NCBI GenBank assembly: GCA_001600095.1
Contig: BCIX01000001.1
Coordinates: 4,117,198-4,181,197, forward strand
DNA: 64,000 nt
Reading direction: 5' to 3'
Source: Bullera alba
Lineage: Eukaryota; Basidiomycota; Tremellomycetes; Tremellales; Bulleraceae
The notes beneath the pieces were generated by a model, which was not told the DNA's origin, did not search any database, and saw only the letters and a list, made by a program, of their open reading frames with translations. A program made the translations under genes and the position numbers. Positions 1 to 12,441 of the stretch are shown here, in pieces. Every line of letters starts with the position of its first letter. The stretch's first letter is position 1.

Positions 1-1528
1 AATCAGGTGAGAAAACCCTATCATAAACGATGACAAGTCAGCTTAACTCGTCTGTTCCAGCCGTTCGACCTCGACTTTCACCCGTCCGAGCCGCTCTTGT
101 TCTCCTCACTGCTCACAGGCGAAGTCAAGGCATGGCGATATGATGACCAAACGGGTGAATCATCCTCTGCATGGAGTATAAGACCGACCAAACGCGCAGC
201 AAGATGTGTCACCGTTTCGGAAGAGGGGAATAACCTCTGGATGGGGGGTAAAGGCGGAGGATTATAGTGAGCAATATGGAATACGCCCTATGCTAGGATG
301 AAGGGCTCATGCGGAAATTAGTCAGATCAACCCCGAGGATGGCGCTATGAAGAAGGAGAGAGCAGATGTCCATGAGTGAGCCTTAGATCTGCTGTGATGA
401 GACATCAGGTACTGATGTTAACAGTGTCCCTATAAATCGGGTCAAGTGTATCAACCCGAATCTGGTAGTCTCAGGCGATGATGACGGAGTGATAAAGGTG
501 AGTCTAAATTCTCCATTGGATAATGATAGTATAGTGCTGAATACGGTCTCTGTCTAGTTCTGGGACCCTCGGAAGGAGGACGCCATCAAGACGTATACCC
601 ACCACTTCGACTATATCTCTGATTTCGCCTACTTTGACGACAAGAGACATCTCGTCACGACGTCGTGAGTACGGTATAGCTGGACCGTATCGCATATGGT
701 TACATTGTAGCTGACTGACTTGCTCTTGTAGGGGTGATGGGCATTTATCTGTGATTGACATAAGATCGAATAAGCCGGAACCGCTGTCGATTTCGGATGA
801 CCAGGAAGACGAGCTGTTATCCATTATCCCTATAAAAGGCGGTGCGAAAGCCGTTGTTGGATCAACACTGGGTATCTTGTCGATATTCAATAGGTCAAAA
901 GGATGGCAGGACTGTGAGTCAAGCGCCGTGTTTCGGGAACGGAGTACTCATGTTCCTTTAGGCGTGGACAGGATACCTGGACATCCAGCATCAATCGATG
1001 CTTTGGTCGCTCTGACTCCAGATGTCATCGCCACGGGTTCAGAGGACGGTATGATTCGGGTGATTCAAGTTCTCCCTCATAAATTCCGTGAGTCAGCCAC
1101 CCGTCTGTTTCTTGTCGGGCTAGGAAGCTGAGTATGCCGCAGTTGGAGTGATTGCCACTCATGAAGAGTACCCGATCGAGAGGATCAAGTTGGACAGAAA
1201 CGGCAAATGGCTCGGTAGTGTCAGTCACGACGAGTGCATCAAGCTCACCGACGTGGAGAACATCCTGGAGGACAGTGATGACGAAGGTGGCGAAGACGAG
1301 AGTATGGATCAGGACAGCGATGATGAAGCTGCGGGAGAGGCTGCCCCAGGAGGATCAGATGACGAAGAAGAGGGGGATGGGGAGGCTGCTGAGGATGCCG
1401 ACTCCGACTCGGACGAGGACATGGACGTCCAGCCCAAGAAGGAGAAGAAGAAGAAGGGCAAGGGCGGGATGGATCTCAGTCGCGCAGACCGGCAAACGCA
1501 GGACAGCGGATTCTTCGATGGGCTCTGA
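1..1528 (+). CDS. JIP5: JIP5/WDR55-like WD40 repeat protein (5' partial)
   Basis: Nucleolar WD40 protein of the JIP5/WDR55 family, which acts in 60S ribosome biogenesis. The N-terminus lies beyond the left edge. Exons by splice signals and frame: <1..6, 61..266, 322..375, 425..497, 558..664, 732..913, 962..1087, 1143..1528, and every junction keeps frame. The first full exon encodes the family's opening blade (DFHPSEPLLFSSLLTGEVKA). Further blades show VVSGDDDGVIK, WDPRKEDAIKTY and IATGSEDGMIRV. The C-terminus is a long acidic Asp/Glu/Ser stretch followed by a lysine cluster and ends SGFFDGL, typical of nucleolar members. It is convergent with CAF17, with 54 bases between stop codons. Family assignment is firm; the missing start is the only gap. 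Confidence 0.88.
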
Positions 1529-1582
1529 AAATGATCTCAAGGGTGGGAGCAATACTCTATGCTTTTTGTCATGTATACGACG

Positions 1583-2940
1583 TTAACGACTATGCGAGAT
1601 AGATCTAGCTTCTTCCTCTGCTGAAGCGAGCGATTCCCCTTTTTCTGCCACTACGTCCCAGCTCTGCCCGTCCAGCTCGACGCTGAGCCGACCCGTATCC
1701 TCTGGAGGTCCCAATGACCAGCACGACTTTTCTGCCATCTCTAAGCGGATCAGGCCTAGTCCGATGTTTGATGCGACGGGATGTAGACTGAGCAAACGAC
1801 CTGCTGATCGAGCCTTTTTGCTAGCTGAAGATGCGGGTGGGTGGTATATAAGGTCCAAGCCGCCTTCCAGGATCTCCCGAGAGAACTTGGGAGTCGCACT
1901 GCGGTCAGAGGGGTTCTCGAGCGATAGCGAAAGTATCCTCTTTCTCGTGGCGCCAGTGTGGTATGTCCGGACTGTAAGCTCTTGTCCCAGATAACAGCCT
2001 TTTCTGAAATCAACTTGAATGAGGTGTCAGCTTGGCTCGTTAAACGGTCAGCAGAAAAGCTTACCTCCGCCCTGTATATCCATGTCGCTCTCGAGGGGCA
2101 GTGCCACGCCGGGTACGATCTCCCTGAACCCCTCCGGTACGCCAAGGACCATTCTGCGCAAGTGGTATGCGTTGACATCGACGCTGTCGTAGTGAGATGA
2201 TAGAGAGGCTGGATTGATGAGTGCGTTATCAGCAACTGAAGTCAGAGGACGAACATGATACCCACGCTTGTCGCCTTTGGATGTAAGGAGCTGTCTGCCC
2301 AATTTGCCCTGACCAAACCCAGCCCTCAGATCCCAACAGCCAAACTCGTTCTCGGCCAGTCCGAGATCTAGCACCCCTTCATCACCCCAGCTCCACTGCG
2401 ACTCTGCGGCGCCTCCGCTGCCCAGCTTCCATTTCCGCACGGGCTGCCTGTGTGTAGCATCGGGGTAATCGAACGAAGCCCAGACATCCCATTCCGCCGA
2501 TACATCTCTTATCTTGACCTTCGAGCGAAGTTTGAAAGGTGGCAACAGTTGTTCCAGTGGCTGCGGGTGATCACTCGGTGAATCGTGAATGATGTAGTAC
2601 GTCGGGACTTTGGCCTTGGCTACTGGAATGATGAAACTTCCGTGAACTACTCTCCCCTGAAACTTGTGTCAATACGAGTTTCCATAATCATATCCGAGAA
2701 ATGACGCACTGATGCGTTGAGAAACCCGCTATATCCTCCTCCAAGAGCCTCAACATCTTTGGAAGACAGACCTTTGAGAAACTTCTGAGCATCTGGACCA
2801 GAGATTTCGAGAACGGATCGGTGAGGGAGCGGTGCAATCCGGGGTATGTGTGAGCTCGAGGCGAAATATCGAGCTGTCTGCTGTCGTGACGGACCAGCTG
2901 CTCTACACAGGCATCTCACGGATCCTGCTGTCTGCTTCAT
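1583..2940 (-). CDS. CAF17: Mitochondrial iron-sulfur cluster assembly factor CAF17/IBA57
   Basis: Folate-dependent GcvT/YgfZ-family protein that helps the ISA proteins mature mitochondrial 4Fe-4S enzymes. Model: complement(1583..2013, 2065..2656, 2710..2940), 417 residues. The N-terminus is rich in Arg and Ser and looks like a mitochondrial presequence. An early block reads SVLEISGPDAQKFLKGLSS. After intron 1 the chain continues FLNASGRVVHGSFIIP. The family signature KGCYLGQELTVRTYHTG lies just after the second intron; frame requires that intron to end at an AAG acceptor (2014), giving GGVDFRKGCYLGQE. The start at 2940 is the first Met upstream of the conserved block. The gene is divergent from MSS4 and convergent with JIP5. 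Identification rests on the signature motif. Confidence 0.9.
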
Positions 2941-3558
2941 GTTGGTGCGTGTTGCTGTCGATGTATGCTACTTGCTGCTACTTGACAACCTGTAGGCAAA
3001 TGACATGAGTCATGCTCATGACCGATCGAGCCGAGGCTCTAGCAGGCTGCTAGAGGCTGCTGCATGAAACAAGCGGTACAATTACGTAATCTCTGCTGCG
3101 GGCGTGTGCCTTAACTTGCTCTTTCCCTCGGCGCAAACACTTTGCTCGTCATCCCATCTGTCTGTCTTCTGCTCGTTATATCTCCATACATCACCAGCTC
3201 GCATCCATAGACCCGCTCACCAGCTCAACTAGAACCACTCTGCTCCGTCTCATCTCTGGACGCACCGCATACAGCGACTTTTGGAACCACTTTCTGCAGA
3301 TCTCCACCTGTATCATCCTTTGGCCGTCGGTCTGAGACAGTGCAAAAACGCTCAAATACCCACACCCCACACCCACACGACCTGTCTCACTGGCCGCATT
3401 TCGACGACATCACCGTTAGAGTCAGATCACTACCGGAACCTCGTCGACAATCTGAACCGACCCCCCGTGGAGACCTCGCTACGCGTTAATCTTGCTCTCG
3501 CCCAAAAAGGATCTGCAGCAAGTCCTCATTCCGGAATCGAGTACAACTCGCATTTTAC
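2941..3558. promoter_or_regulatory. Divergent promoter and MSS4 5' leader
   Basis: This is the intergenic space between the divergently read CAF17 and MSS4. The MSS4 side (about 3180-3558) is C/T-rich and looks like a transcribed leader; an ATG at 3281 opens a reading frame overlapping the MSS4 start out of phase, so it could be an upstream ORF if transcription begins before it. Near 3034-3060 the short unit AGGCT recurs three times at 10-bp spacing. No TATA box is obvious. Confidence 0.5.
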
Positions 3559-6500
3559 ATGTCAACCACTGCTCACACTCACATCGCCCCGCCAGACCCC
3601 CTTTCTCAACCGAGAGCCGCGTTCAACGGACACCACGTCAACGTCAGATCGTACAACAACGGCAATTACAATCATTCGTCTGAGCCTGATGGCGGACGAG
3701 AGCTGAGCGGAGGAGCATGGCAGAGTGAAGGTGACCAAGAGGAACACGACGCCGCGAGCCAAGCCGACTATAGTTCATGGAATGAAGACCTCAAGCCGAT
3801 GCGATTAGGTATGTTCCATATCCAGCACTCCTTCGTGGTTGCCAGGTTCGCAAACATGCATGGAGACTGACATTGAGATTCCCAGAACCATCATCTCCCC
3901 GAGTCAACCCGTTCCACCTCTTATCACAACCCAACTCCGACTCAGCTCTGCCGCCATTGCCGCCGCATCTCCAAAGACTTGTCGCGAGTGCCGACCATTC
4001 AGAAGACCCGCCCGTCGCTCCCTTCCATGTCACCAAAGTGACGGAGGAGTACGTCAAAGTCAAGACCGGACCCTACGTAGAAGTTGCCCAGCCGAAAAGG
4101 ATGATGAATAAAGTCAGTCAGGCGTTCAAGCGCAGCGATGGAGATACGATCATCGTGTCCAGTATACCCAACGGTCATGGTGAGCAAAATGGAAAGCCGG
4201 AGCTATCTTCACCCGCTCTATCCGCTACTGGACCCATCATGCAGGGACCCCCGCCAAGCCCGCCAATCAGCGAAGGAGAAGTGGAACAGGACGAATCAGA
4301 GTCCAGTCACGCCTTGTCCGATCACGTCTTTGAAACGTCATCCGTTCACTCTGGCCCGCCACTATCACCCTTGACCGAAGTCACCGAGGTCACTACCATC
4401 ACCACACCTTCACTCTACACGTCGAGTCTCACTGCCGAGCCATCAGATTTGGCGGCCTCGCCCATCAAAACTTCGTCGACGTCGACTCCTGTCAAACCCC
4501 CTCACCTCACTGTACCCACGCAGAGACGCGTATCTAGCGGATCTGCCACTTCGCGTACCGGATCGCTTGCCGTCGTACGAGCGAACCGTCTAGCTCAGCA
4601 ACGGAACACAAGTTCGCCTGTCGGTAGTCAAGATGACGGCACTCGCGTCGTCGACGTCTCGGACGAGGGTGACATGGAGAACAAAGCCGGGCCCTCTCGA
4701 CAAGCCAACCCTCCTCCTGCTCAGCCACGGACACAACCTCTCGGAACGCCGGTTACACCGCAGCCAAGGGTTTCGAGGCGGAATACCAACCCAAATCCCC
4801 CGGTGGGACCTGCCGCGTTCCCACCTCGGTCTCCGTTAATGCACACCCAGTCCACTCTGTCCGTTTCACCATCGCTCCGGTCGAGGACGATGGTCCCCGG
4901 GCTGGATGGCTCAGCCCTGGATTCAGACATTTTGGCCCACGCAGAGGAGATCCGAAGAGAGCGTCTGGAGAGAAAACAGAAAAAGGCTTCGGCGGCCGAT
5001 GCTGTTCCTGAGCCTACAGCAGACACAGCGGAGAAGAAGCCCGAGGCGAAGAGGGAGGAGACGAAGGTTCTCGTCGGGAACTTGATAGGAGAGGATCACG
5101 TGAATTACGTGCTCATGTACAACATGTTGACCGGAATCCGGATAGGAGTGAGTCAAATGTGCTGAGACAGTCGCTGACCATCAGGTGTCCCGATGCCAAG
5201 CGAAGATAAAGCGACCTTTGACGGACGAGGATTACACTGCTCGCCACAAGTTTTCGTTCGACGTGTGAGTCAGCTTCTAAATCAATGAACCCTCCAGAGC
5301 TGAACATTCTCTATCAGGGTCGGGAATGAGTTGACCCCTTCGGCACGGTATGACTTCAAGTTTAAGGACTACGCCCCGTGGATCTTCCGCGACCTTCGAG
5401 ACGAGCACTTCCACCTCGACCCAGCAGACTACCTCCTCTCCCTCACAGCCAAGTACATTCTGTCGGAACTAGGCTCGCCTGGAAAGTCGGGGTCATTCTT
5501 CTACTTCTCGCGGGACTATCGATTCATCATCAAGACCATCTCGCATTCGGAGCACAAATTCCTCCGGTCCGTCTTGAAGGATTACCACGAGCATGTCAAG
5601 GCCAATCCACACACTCTGCTATCCCGATTCTACGGCCTGCATCGAGTCAAACTCCCGCGAGGGCGCAAAATCCACTTTGTCATCATGAACAATCTCTTCC
5701 CTCCGCACAGGGACATTCACGAGACGTACGATCTGAAGGGATCCGCTTATGGGAGAGAGTACGACGAGGAAAAGGCGAAAGTAAACCCCAAGGCTGTCCT
5801 CAAGGACAAGAATTGGGTCAACAGGAACCGAACCCTGGAACTTGGGCCTGAGAAGCGGGCTTTGTTGACGGAACAATTGCGGAGGGACATGGAGTTTTTG
5901 AAGAAGATGAAGGTGATGGATTACTCCCTCCTAGTTGGTATTCACAACATGGAACGAGGGAACAGGGATAATCTGAGAGAGAATCAATTGTCCGTTTTCC
6001 ACGTGAGTCAAGCGAAGTCACTCTACTTCTTTGTTCCGTGCTGATATTGGCGCAGCCTGAGGTCATGCAGTCTCGACGGAAACCATCAGCAAACAAGGGA
6101 CCATCCGAAGCCTCGAACGTCCGAAAAGCGATCAGACGGTCAGATCCAAAGATGCTCGATGCCGCCTCACAATTGCCCAATGAGGACTCCGCGGATCGAC
6201 GACACTTCCTCTTTTACCAGGACGAAGGCGGTCTACGCGCGACCGACGAACAGAATCAAAGCATGGACGTGATCTACTATCTCGGTGTTATCGACATTTG
6301 CACGCCATACAACACTGCCAAGAAAATTGAGCATTTCTGGAAATCAATGACAGAGGATCGCGTGAGTCCCTCTTGGCGCGACGTCACACCTCCAGATGAT
6401 CAAGTGCTTACTCTTGGCCTAGCTCATGATCTCATGTATCGACCCGAACCACTATGGCCAGCGATTCCTCAACTTCATGATGTCGGTAATGCGAGGTGGT

Positions 6501-6743
6501 GACCCTGCACTACGACCGCCGGGACTTCGATCGGAGAATGAGCAACAAGAGGAGCGACCCGTCGGAAGCGATCAAGACAAGATCAAAAACGAGTCGAGTC
6601 TGCCCCAAAACCCATTGATGCCTTCGCCCCAACCGCACAGTCCGATTCAAGGGCAGTTTTCCCAAATGCCCGTCGCGGCCGAGCCGGAGGAGATCGCTAG
6701 CTCGAGTCCCCGCACAGAGCCAGCCCACTTGAGAGCCGAGTAG
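3559..6743 (+). CDS. MSS4: Phosphatidylinositol-4-phosphate 5-kinase (MSS4 type)
   Basis: Type I PIP kinase that makes PI(4,5)P2 from PI4P at the plasma membrane, controlling actin and endocytosis. Model: 3559..3808, 3886..5147, 5185..5264, 5318..6002, 6056..6361, 6423..6743, 967 residues. The first ~480 residues are a low-complexity Ser/Pro/Thr-rich region, as in fungal MSS4. The kinase domain runs from about residue 490 to 900 and holds GSFFYFSRDYRFIIKT, DLKGSAYGREYD, the catalytic MDYSLLVGIH near residue 731, and YYLGVIDICTPYNTAKKIEH with the activation loop. The tail is unstructured. Intron 2 is only 37 nt. The start is the first in-frame Met after the leader. The opposite-strand neighbour is a myotubularin phosphatase, so two phosphoinositide enzymes sit convergently. 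Confidence 0.93.
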
Positions 6744-7084
6744 GACGCGCGAGAGGGGTTCCTTTTCTACTTGAACATGGACACTATCATTCACGCCTTC
6801 CAATGCCATTCACGTCCCTTCCACCCCGCTATCCCGTCAGAGATATGACTAGCCCGGGTCTATTGTACATATGTCAAATACTGTCAACTCTCTTGATACT
6901 TTCTTCTCGTAGATCTCTAGGCATCATGCATTGTACGAGTACACGAAAGCCCTAGAGGCGCTTAGTGGCCTTTATACAGCTGTCTATCGACAAGTGTTCA
7001 TACTATAACAACAAGTCCCGGCAACCCGACCTGTATCTAATGCTGCTATGCAAGGGCAGGTGAGGCTTATGCCCGTGGCACCAT
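6744..7084. other. Convergent 3' region between MSS4 and myotubularin
   Basis: There are 341 bases between two stop codons on opposite strands. The stretch holds the overlapping 3' UTR and termination signals of both genes. I see no coding potential, RNA gene or repeat. Confidence 0.6.
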
Positions 7085-10061
7085 CTATAACGCGCCCAGT
7101 GGATCCCATGCTTTGGTGTCCCCTCCTAGTGCCGCTTCTTCTTCTGCCTTGCTGTGTGTTGCTGCGGTGATCGGCTTTGCGACTGGAGGTTGAGGTTGAG
7201 GTTGAGCCATGCCGGTCGTCTCCTTGTCCTGTATTGACAGTCCCGACATCTCCTTCTGAAGGCCTACATCCCTGTCCCAGGGATTCGCCCGCGTCGGACG
7301 GGGTGTCGTGTCCTGCTCTGCATCTGCTAGAGCCCATGGGTTTCTCTCAGACGGCAGACGGGCCACGGAGCCCGGTATTGAAGATGTCCTGCCCAATGTC
7401 GACCCAGCGCCCCCGTATGTCGAGGCAGACGACCAATTCTGCATTTGCGACTTGGTGATCGTTTCGGTGGATCTATCCGACCTGCCTGGTTCAACCTCGG
7501 CGACCTCGGCTCGGATCTGATTCATGGCCTCTTGGCTGATATTCTTGATTTGGCCCGCTGCGCCTTGTAATGCCGTGAAAGCACCAGTGGAGAGTTGTGA
7601 CCATCTGCCCCATCCGCCGGTGCCGCTCAGCGAGCCTAAAGAGGCGGACTCATTCAGAGGATGAGCGGATCGAGGGGTGGGGCTAAGTGCGTTCTGAGTT
7701 GAGCGGGAAGGGGTCGACGAAGACAAGTTTGCCGAGGACGACGGCGGCGAAGGATTTGGCGAGACAGATCTAGAGGGTCGATTACTGCTTGACAATATAT
7801 CAAAGGTGGAGCCCATCCCAAGACCTGGCGCCGAAGTGGATCCCGGACCTCGGACCTCTTCTGCCCCTGCTACACCCTTGATCGCGCCTTCCACGCTGAT
7901 AGGGTCGATTTGACCCGCGCCAATCGGTTTCGAGACTTGTGCTCCGAGGGCCTGAAAAGGCAACCCGTCCCTACCTCCATTCATCTCCTCGTTCCCTCGC
8001 TTGAACAGTCTGAACCAAAACTTGACGTCTTTCGGATCGGGCAAGAGGACTCCCATATCCGCCTCCGAGTCCCTGGACTCGCGATCATCGAGCGTGGGGT
8101 CAAACTCCGCATTGATGTACTTTGCTTGATCCCTATCGACCTGATCCCAAATCGATACCGTCCTCTCGATATATGGCTTTTGAGCGCCACTAGGAGAGAC
8201 GCGCCTCTCTTGCTCGTTGTTGAAGATAAAGGTGCCGAACTGACAGCTGTAGAGGTGGGTATACAAGTCGAGCAGGAAATCCTCGTTGAACTGAAATCTC
8301 GTTGGGAACTGCCGTTGAATCTGCCTCACACAGTCTAGAAACTGGTGAAACACCGGTGAGATCTCTTTGAGACGAGTATGTCCACCTGATTTTGCGCTAG
8401 AGAATTGTTTCTGCATCGAGGCGAAGAATGCCTGAGCGGCTTTCTGAGCTTGTTGAGCTTGTCGACCACCAAACTCGTACTCCTCGTCGGAACCATATTC
8501 CTCCGGCTGCTCCATGACTGTGAACCACTGTTCGGAAGATAGATGACCAGAGCGATCCATGAATTTGTGACCAAACGACAGCCAATCCTTCTCGACCAAA
8601 ACTTTGAAGCCCTCGATTGTGCGGTAGTAAGGGTCGAGGCAGAGCTGAGCAATGGCGCTCAATTGACTCGTCCGATCCCATCCATCGGAGCAGTGAATTA
8701 AGACGTGTGAAGCGTTGAGGTGGACGTTCTTGACGATAATGAGCGAACCGTCCAACAAGGTCGAAATGTGTTTGAGCCAATTACTCTTCCGTAGCATACC
8801 CCTGTCCAAAGGTCTATTTTCGTCGGCGTCCCTGATTGCGTCGTCGACCATCTTCAGACTACTCCGCATAACGTGAATGTTGTCTATGCCGAGATAGGCT
8901 TTCTTGCCAGAACGGTAATTATCCATGTTTTCCGTCCCAGCACCCATGGCCACGTTTGCCATTGCGTTGGTCGTCGGTCTGGCATCGATGATGAGATTGG
9001 TGGAAGTGGCACCGTAAACGGAAGCGCCGGGCAGAGGTTGAGAGTTTGCCTGCGGAGATAACGGATTCGAGGTGGTTGGGTTGTATGCTGTTTCGGGGAA
9101 GAGGTGTGATGAGAAGATACATTCTATCAAGCGTTCGTCTTGAGCGGACCGAGCGTTCTTCAGCCCGACCATGGGTTGAGATGACCGCGTTATCGAGGCC
9201 TACCTTAGGGTCAGCTTGGCCTCGAAGTCAGAGAATGCTTGGAACACCCACGTGGTTCGCCCAATGGAGATATGCCAGCGCTGGTATCCTAGCTTTACTC
9301 CTATACTTGCCCGCATAGGCTAACACCGAGTCACTGATCCGACTGGGTACAACCAATTTATTCGGATACGTCGGCGAGTAGGAGTAGTCCTTGTTGACAT
9401 CGGTGAATCGCCATGCTTTGGTTCTCGAGCCCAAACCCTGCCGAGCGAACTCCGTCCGGGGGTTGTAACAGTTCCAGCCAGTGGATGGTCCAGCTTCATT
9501 GTGATTACTGATCGTGGGAGATGCCGGTGCTGCATCAAGAAGAGGAGTACCAAGCTGGCTACTGGACGCTCGAGTCTCTTTGACCGGTGAGGTGGCCTTT
9601 GTGTTCGAGGGCAGCGTGTAGTAGAATGCATACAGTTGCTCGACCGAGGCTGCAACAGGATGAGCTTGGCCTCTCAATCAGCAACTGAGCCATAATGACT
9701 TACAAGCAAGGGCACAGTCCTTGACGCTTTGCCAAACGTCCTCGGCGCCTCCACTTCTATCACGCTCAAAAAGCAAGATGTACCCTTGAAACGTCCTAGT
9801 CCGGACTTGCAAGGGATACAGCCCTTGAATCGATTGCGGCAGCCTCGTCAACAGGATTATGGTAGGATACGGTATCCAGATCTCTGCTCCAGCTACATCG
9901 CCATTGTCCTGGGCAGTAGGGGTGAAGAACAAGTGATGAGGGGTGAGGTGCAGTGTCCCGGTAAGGCGTTGCTTTGTCGGAGCAGCAGTGGAAGGCGGAA
10001 TGGCGGGCACCAGACGTTCCAGGATCACGTTGTCCACTTTTGCGACTCGTATCCCGTCCAT
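7085..10061 (-). CDS. YMR1: Myotubularin-family phosphoinositide 3-phosphatase
   Basis: Lipid phosphatase that removes the 3-phosphate from PI3P and PI(3,5)P2 on endosomal and vacuolar membranes. Model: complement(7085..9199, 9252..9649, 9704..10061), 956 residues. Order of parts: PH-GRAM domain (residues ~1-125); myotubularin core with DVNKDYSYSPTYPNKLVVP and YAGKYRSKARIPALAYLHWAN; the CX5R catalytic loop CSDGWDRT at about residues 422-429; then a long Ser/Pro-rich C-terminal tail. Restoring ANHASITRSSQPMVGL across intron 2 confirms that junction. A GAGGTT-type 6-bp repeat near 7185 encodes a Gln-Pro run in the tail. All catalytic residues are present, so it should be active. It shares a 249-bp divergent promoter with the CAP gene. 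Confidence 0.93.
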
Positions 10062-10310
10062 CTTGGAGAAGTGAGAACGGCCAGTATATAGCCGTGTCGC
10101 AGCTGCAGACAGGTCGAGTGATGGTACTTACCCTTTGACAGTTCTACTACTAGTCAAAGACGGACCTGGCCAGAGAGGCTAGGAGGACCACATCGAACGC
10201 GCTGTGGAGGGGTGGTTACGTAATACGCCTCCCCCGCTACACAACGTCGTCACCATCATAGCACCCCTCGTCACTGTCAACTATACACCGCGCAGACAGA
10301 GAGCGACATC
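10062..10310. promoter_or_regulatory. Divergent promoter, myotubularin / CAP
   Basis: These 249 bases lie between two start codons pointing away from each other and must carry both promoters. No recognisable box, repeat or RNA gene stands out; the CAP side is C/A-rich just before its ATG. Confidence 0.5.
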
Positions 10311-12293
10311 ATGACAGCGCAAGGACAGGGATTGCACTCGCTGAGCACCATACTGTGAGTTTTATAGCTACTGACTGTGGGAAGTGTCGCGCTGAAGCTA
10401 TCACCCGTAACACAGCAAGCGATTGGAGGGTAGGTTGATCTGTGCCGATAGCGTAGTGACAACGCTCATCTCATGGCTTCTATGTAGCCGTGACATCTCG
10501 ACTTGAGGATGTGGCCACTACTCAATCGGCTTCGGGGTCGGGATACGGCTTGAGATCGCCCACCCAAAGCACACATGAAAACTTGGCTGGTCAGGGTGCA
10601 CCCCCACCTCCCCCTCCACCACCACCGGCGACTGCGCCCGTGGCGGAGGCCTCGTCCCCCGCTACTCAAGCTTACCAGAGCGATATCATCGACGGATCTC
10701 TCGCTGCGGTAGTCAAAGCCTCCAGAGACGTCGGTGGTCTTGTCGAGCAGCACGTAAGTCCAAATCGCACACCTTGGGCGTTGGCTAAGCTGACATTGAT
10801 CACATCTGCAGACTGCACTCTTGCCTCCTTTGCTTGCTGCTCAACTGCAATTCCTACAATTGGCCTCAGGACATGCCAAACCCCCAGCTAGCGGTATGGG
10901 TGGCCTGCTCAAACCACAAGCCGAAGCCATTTCGGCCGTGCTCGAGACGAAGGATAAGCTGAACAGGACGAAAGAGGGCCGGGAATGGGGTGCGTGCTTG
11001 AGCGTTGTCGGCGAAGGTGTCGGCGCTTGGGGATGGGTCCAGGTAGTGAGCGAGTCGTAGATAATCCCGGTGTACGTCGCTGATATGGGAATGAATAGGA
11101 ACCCGCACCCGCTCCGTTCGTTGGCGAGATGAAGAACGCTGCTCAGTTCTGGGCGGATAGAGTAACCAAGCAGTTCAAGGAGACGTGAGTGAAGACAATC
11201 TCACAAAGAATGGTGGCTCATACTGTAAGCAGGAATCCTGCCGCCATCACATGGGCGAAATCGTTCATCGCACTCATCGACTCGCTACAATCCTACGTCA
11301 AGCAATGGCACACAACTGGAGTCACTTGGAATCCAAAGGTGGGTACTCGCAGTTCTTAGCCCAGACCTCTGCTAAGCTTGCAACAACCGCAGGGATCCCC
11401 AGCACCAGCCTCCATGCCCAGTGGCTCTGGTTCTGCTGCTCCAGCTGACGGAGGCGCTCCACCACCCCCACCACCTCCACCTGCAGGATCAGCTGCGCCA
11501 TCCGCGTCATCCGCGCCAGCGGGCGGTCAGGCGGCACTCCTCGCCGCGCTGAACCGAGGCGATGGCGTCACTTCTGGATTGAAGAAGGTCGACAAGTCTC
11601 AAATGACACACAAGAACCCAGAATTGCGGGCAAGTAGCGTTGTGCCAGAAACCGTGAAAAAGGCACCACCTCCTCTCAAAGCCAAGCCTGGTTCGTTGGT
11701 CATCCAGAAGAAACCCGCTCGGACCGAGCTCGAAGATGGTAACAAGTGGATCATCGTGGGTTTCACTTCTCTTCTTATCCCGAGCCGTATTGATTCGTGT
11801 GTATAGGAGAACCACGAGGACAACAAGGATATCACCATCGATCAGACGGAACTCCACCAGACGGTTCACATTTTCGGATGCAAGAACTCTGTCGTCCGTA
11901 TCTCTGGCAAGATCAACGCCGTATCCATGGGTATGTCCTAAAATCTAATTAGAGGCAAGGCTGATGGAGACTACAGTTGGATGTCGGAAAACCTCGATCG
12001 TGCTTGATTCGGCGGTATCCTCCCTGTCGATCACGTCATCCCCTTCGTTCGAGGTTCAAGTCACGGGATCCATCCCCACGATTCAGATTGACACAACGGA
12101 CTCCGGACAGGTGTATCTCTCGGAAAAGTGCATGGAGGTTGTCGAGATCATCACCTCCAAGACGAGTAGTATCAATATTTCGGTACCGACCGGCGACGGA
12201 GGCGACTTTGAGGAGAGACCCGTCCCGGAACAGATGAAGTCGAGAGTGGTCAAGGGCAAGTTGGTCACGGAGATTGTCGAGCATTCTGGTTAG
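10311..12293 (+). CDS. SRV2: Adenylyl cyclase-associated protein (CAP/Srv2)
   Basis: Actin-monomer recycling protein that also binds adenylyl cyclase and supports cAMP signalling. Model of nine exons: 10311..10354, 10416..10429 (14 nt), 10488..10753, 10812..11042, 11099..11184, 11233..11338, 11393..11755, 11807..11930, 11977..12293; 516 residues. The N-terminus LKRLEAVTSRLEDV is the cyclase-binding coiled coil. The N-CAP helical domain spans about residues 75-230. Two short polyproline stretches follow, one before and one after it, where profilin/SH3 binding occurs. The C-CAP beta-helix starts at KWIIENHEDNKDITID and ends near the stop with KGKLVTEIVEHSG. Length and order match the family. 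The 14-nt second exon is fixed by frame. Confidence 0.94.
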
Positions 12294-12441
12294 TAGGGTC
12301 AGCCTTTGGCCCGGTGTGCTAGCATCATTCCGCTTCAATGCGTAGAGGTAGAAGAATATTACGAAAGACAGTTGTTGTGAAGGAAATGCATGATTGATGT
12401 CGGGACCATGGATGTGTCTCGATGTTGAGCACGGACACGCC

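Noticed and set aside
3281..3706. An independent protein from the ATG at 3281
   Set aside because: It is low-complexity, overlaps the MSS4 start in another frame and has no recognisable content; at most it is an upstream ORF.
7177..7520. Plus-strand open frames rich in Ser/Pro opposite the myotubularin tail
   Set aside because: They are mirror frames of a low-complexity coding tail, with no motif or splice structure of their own.
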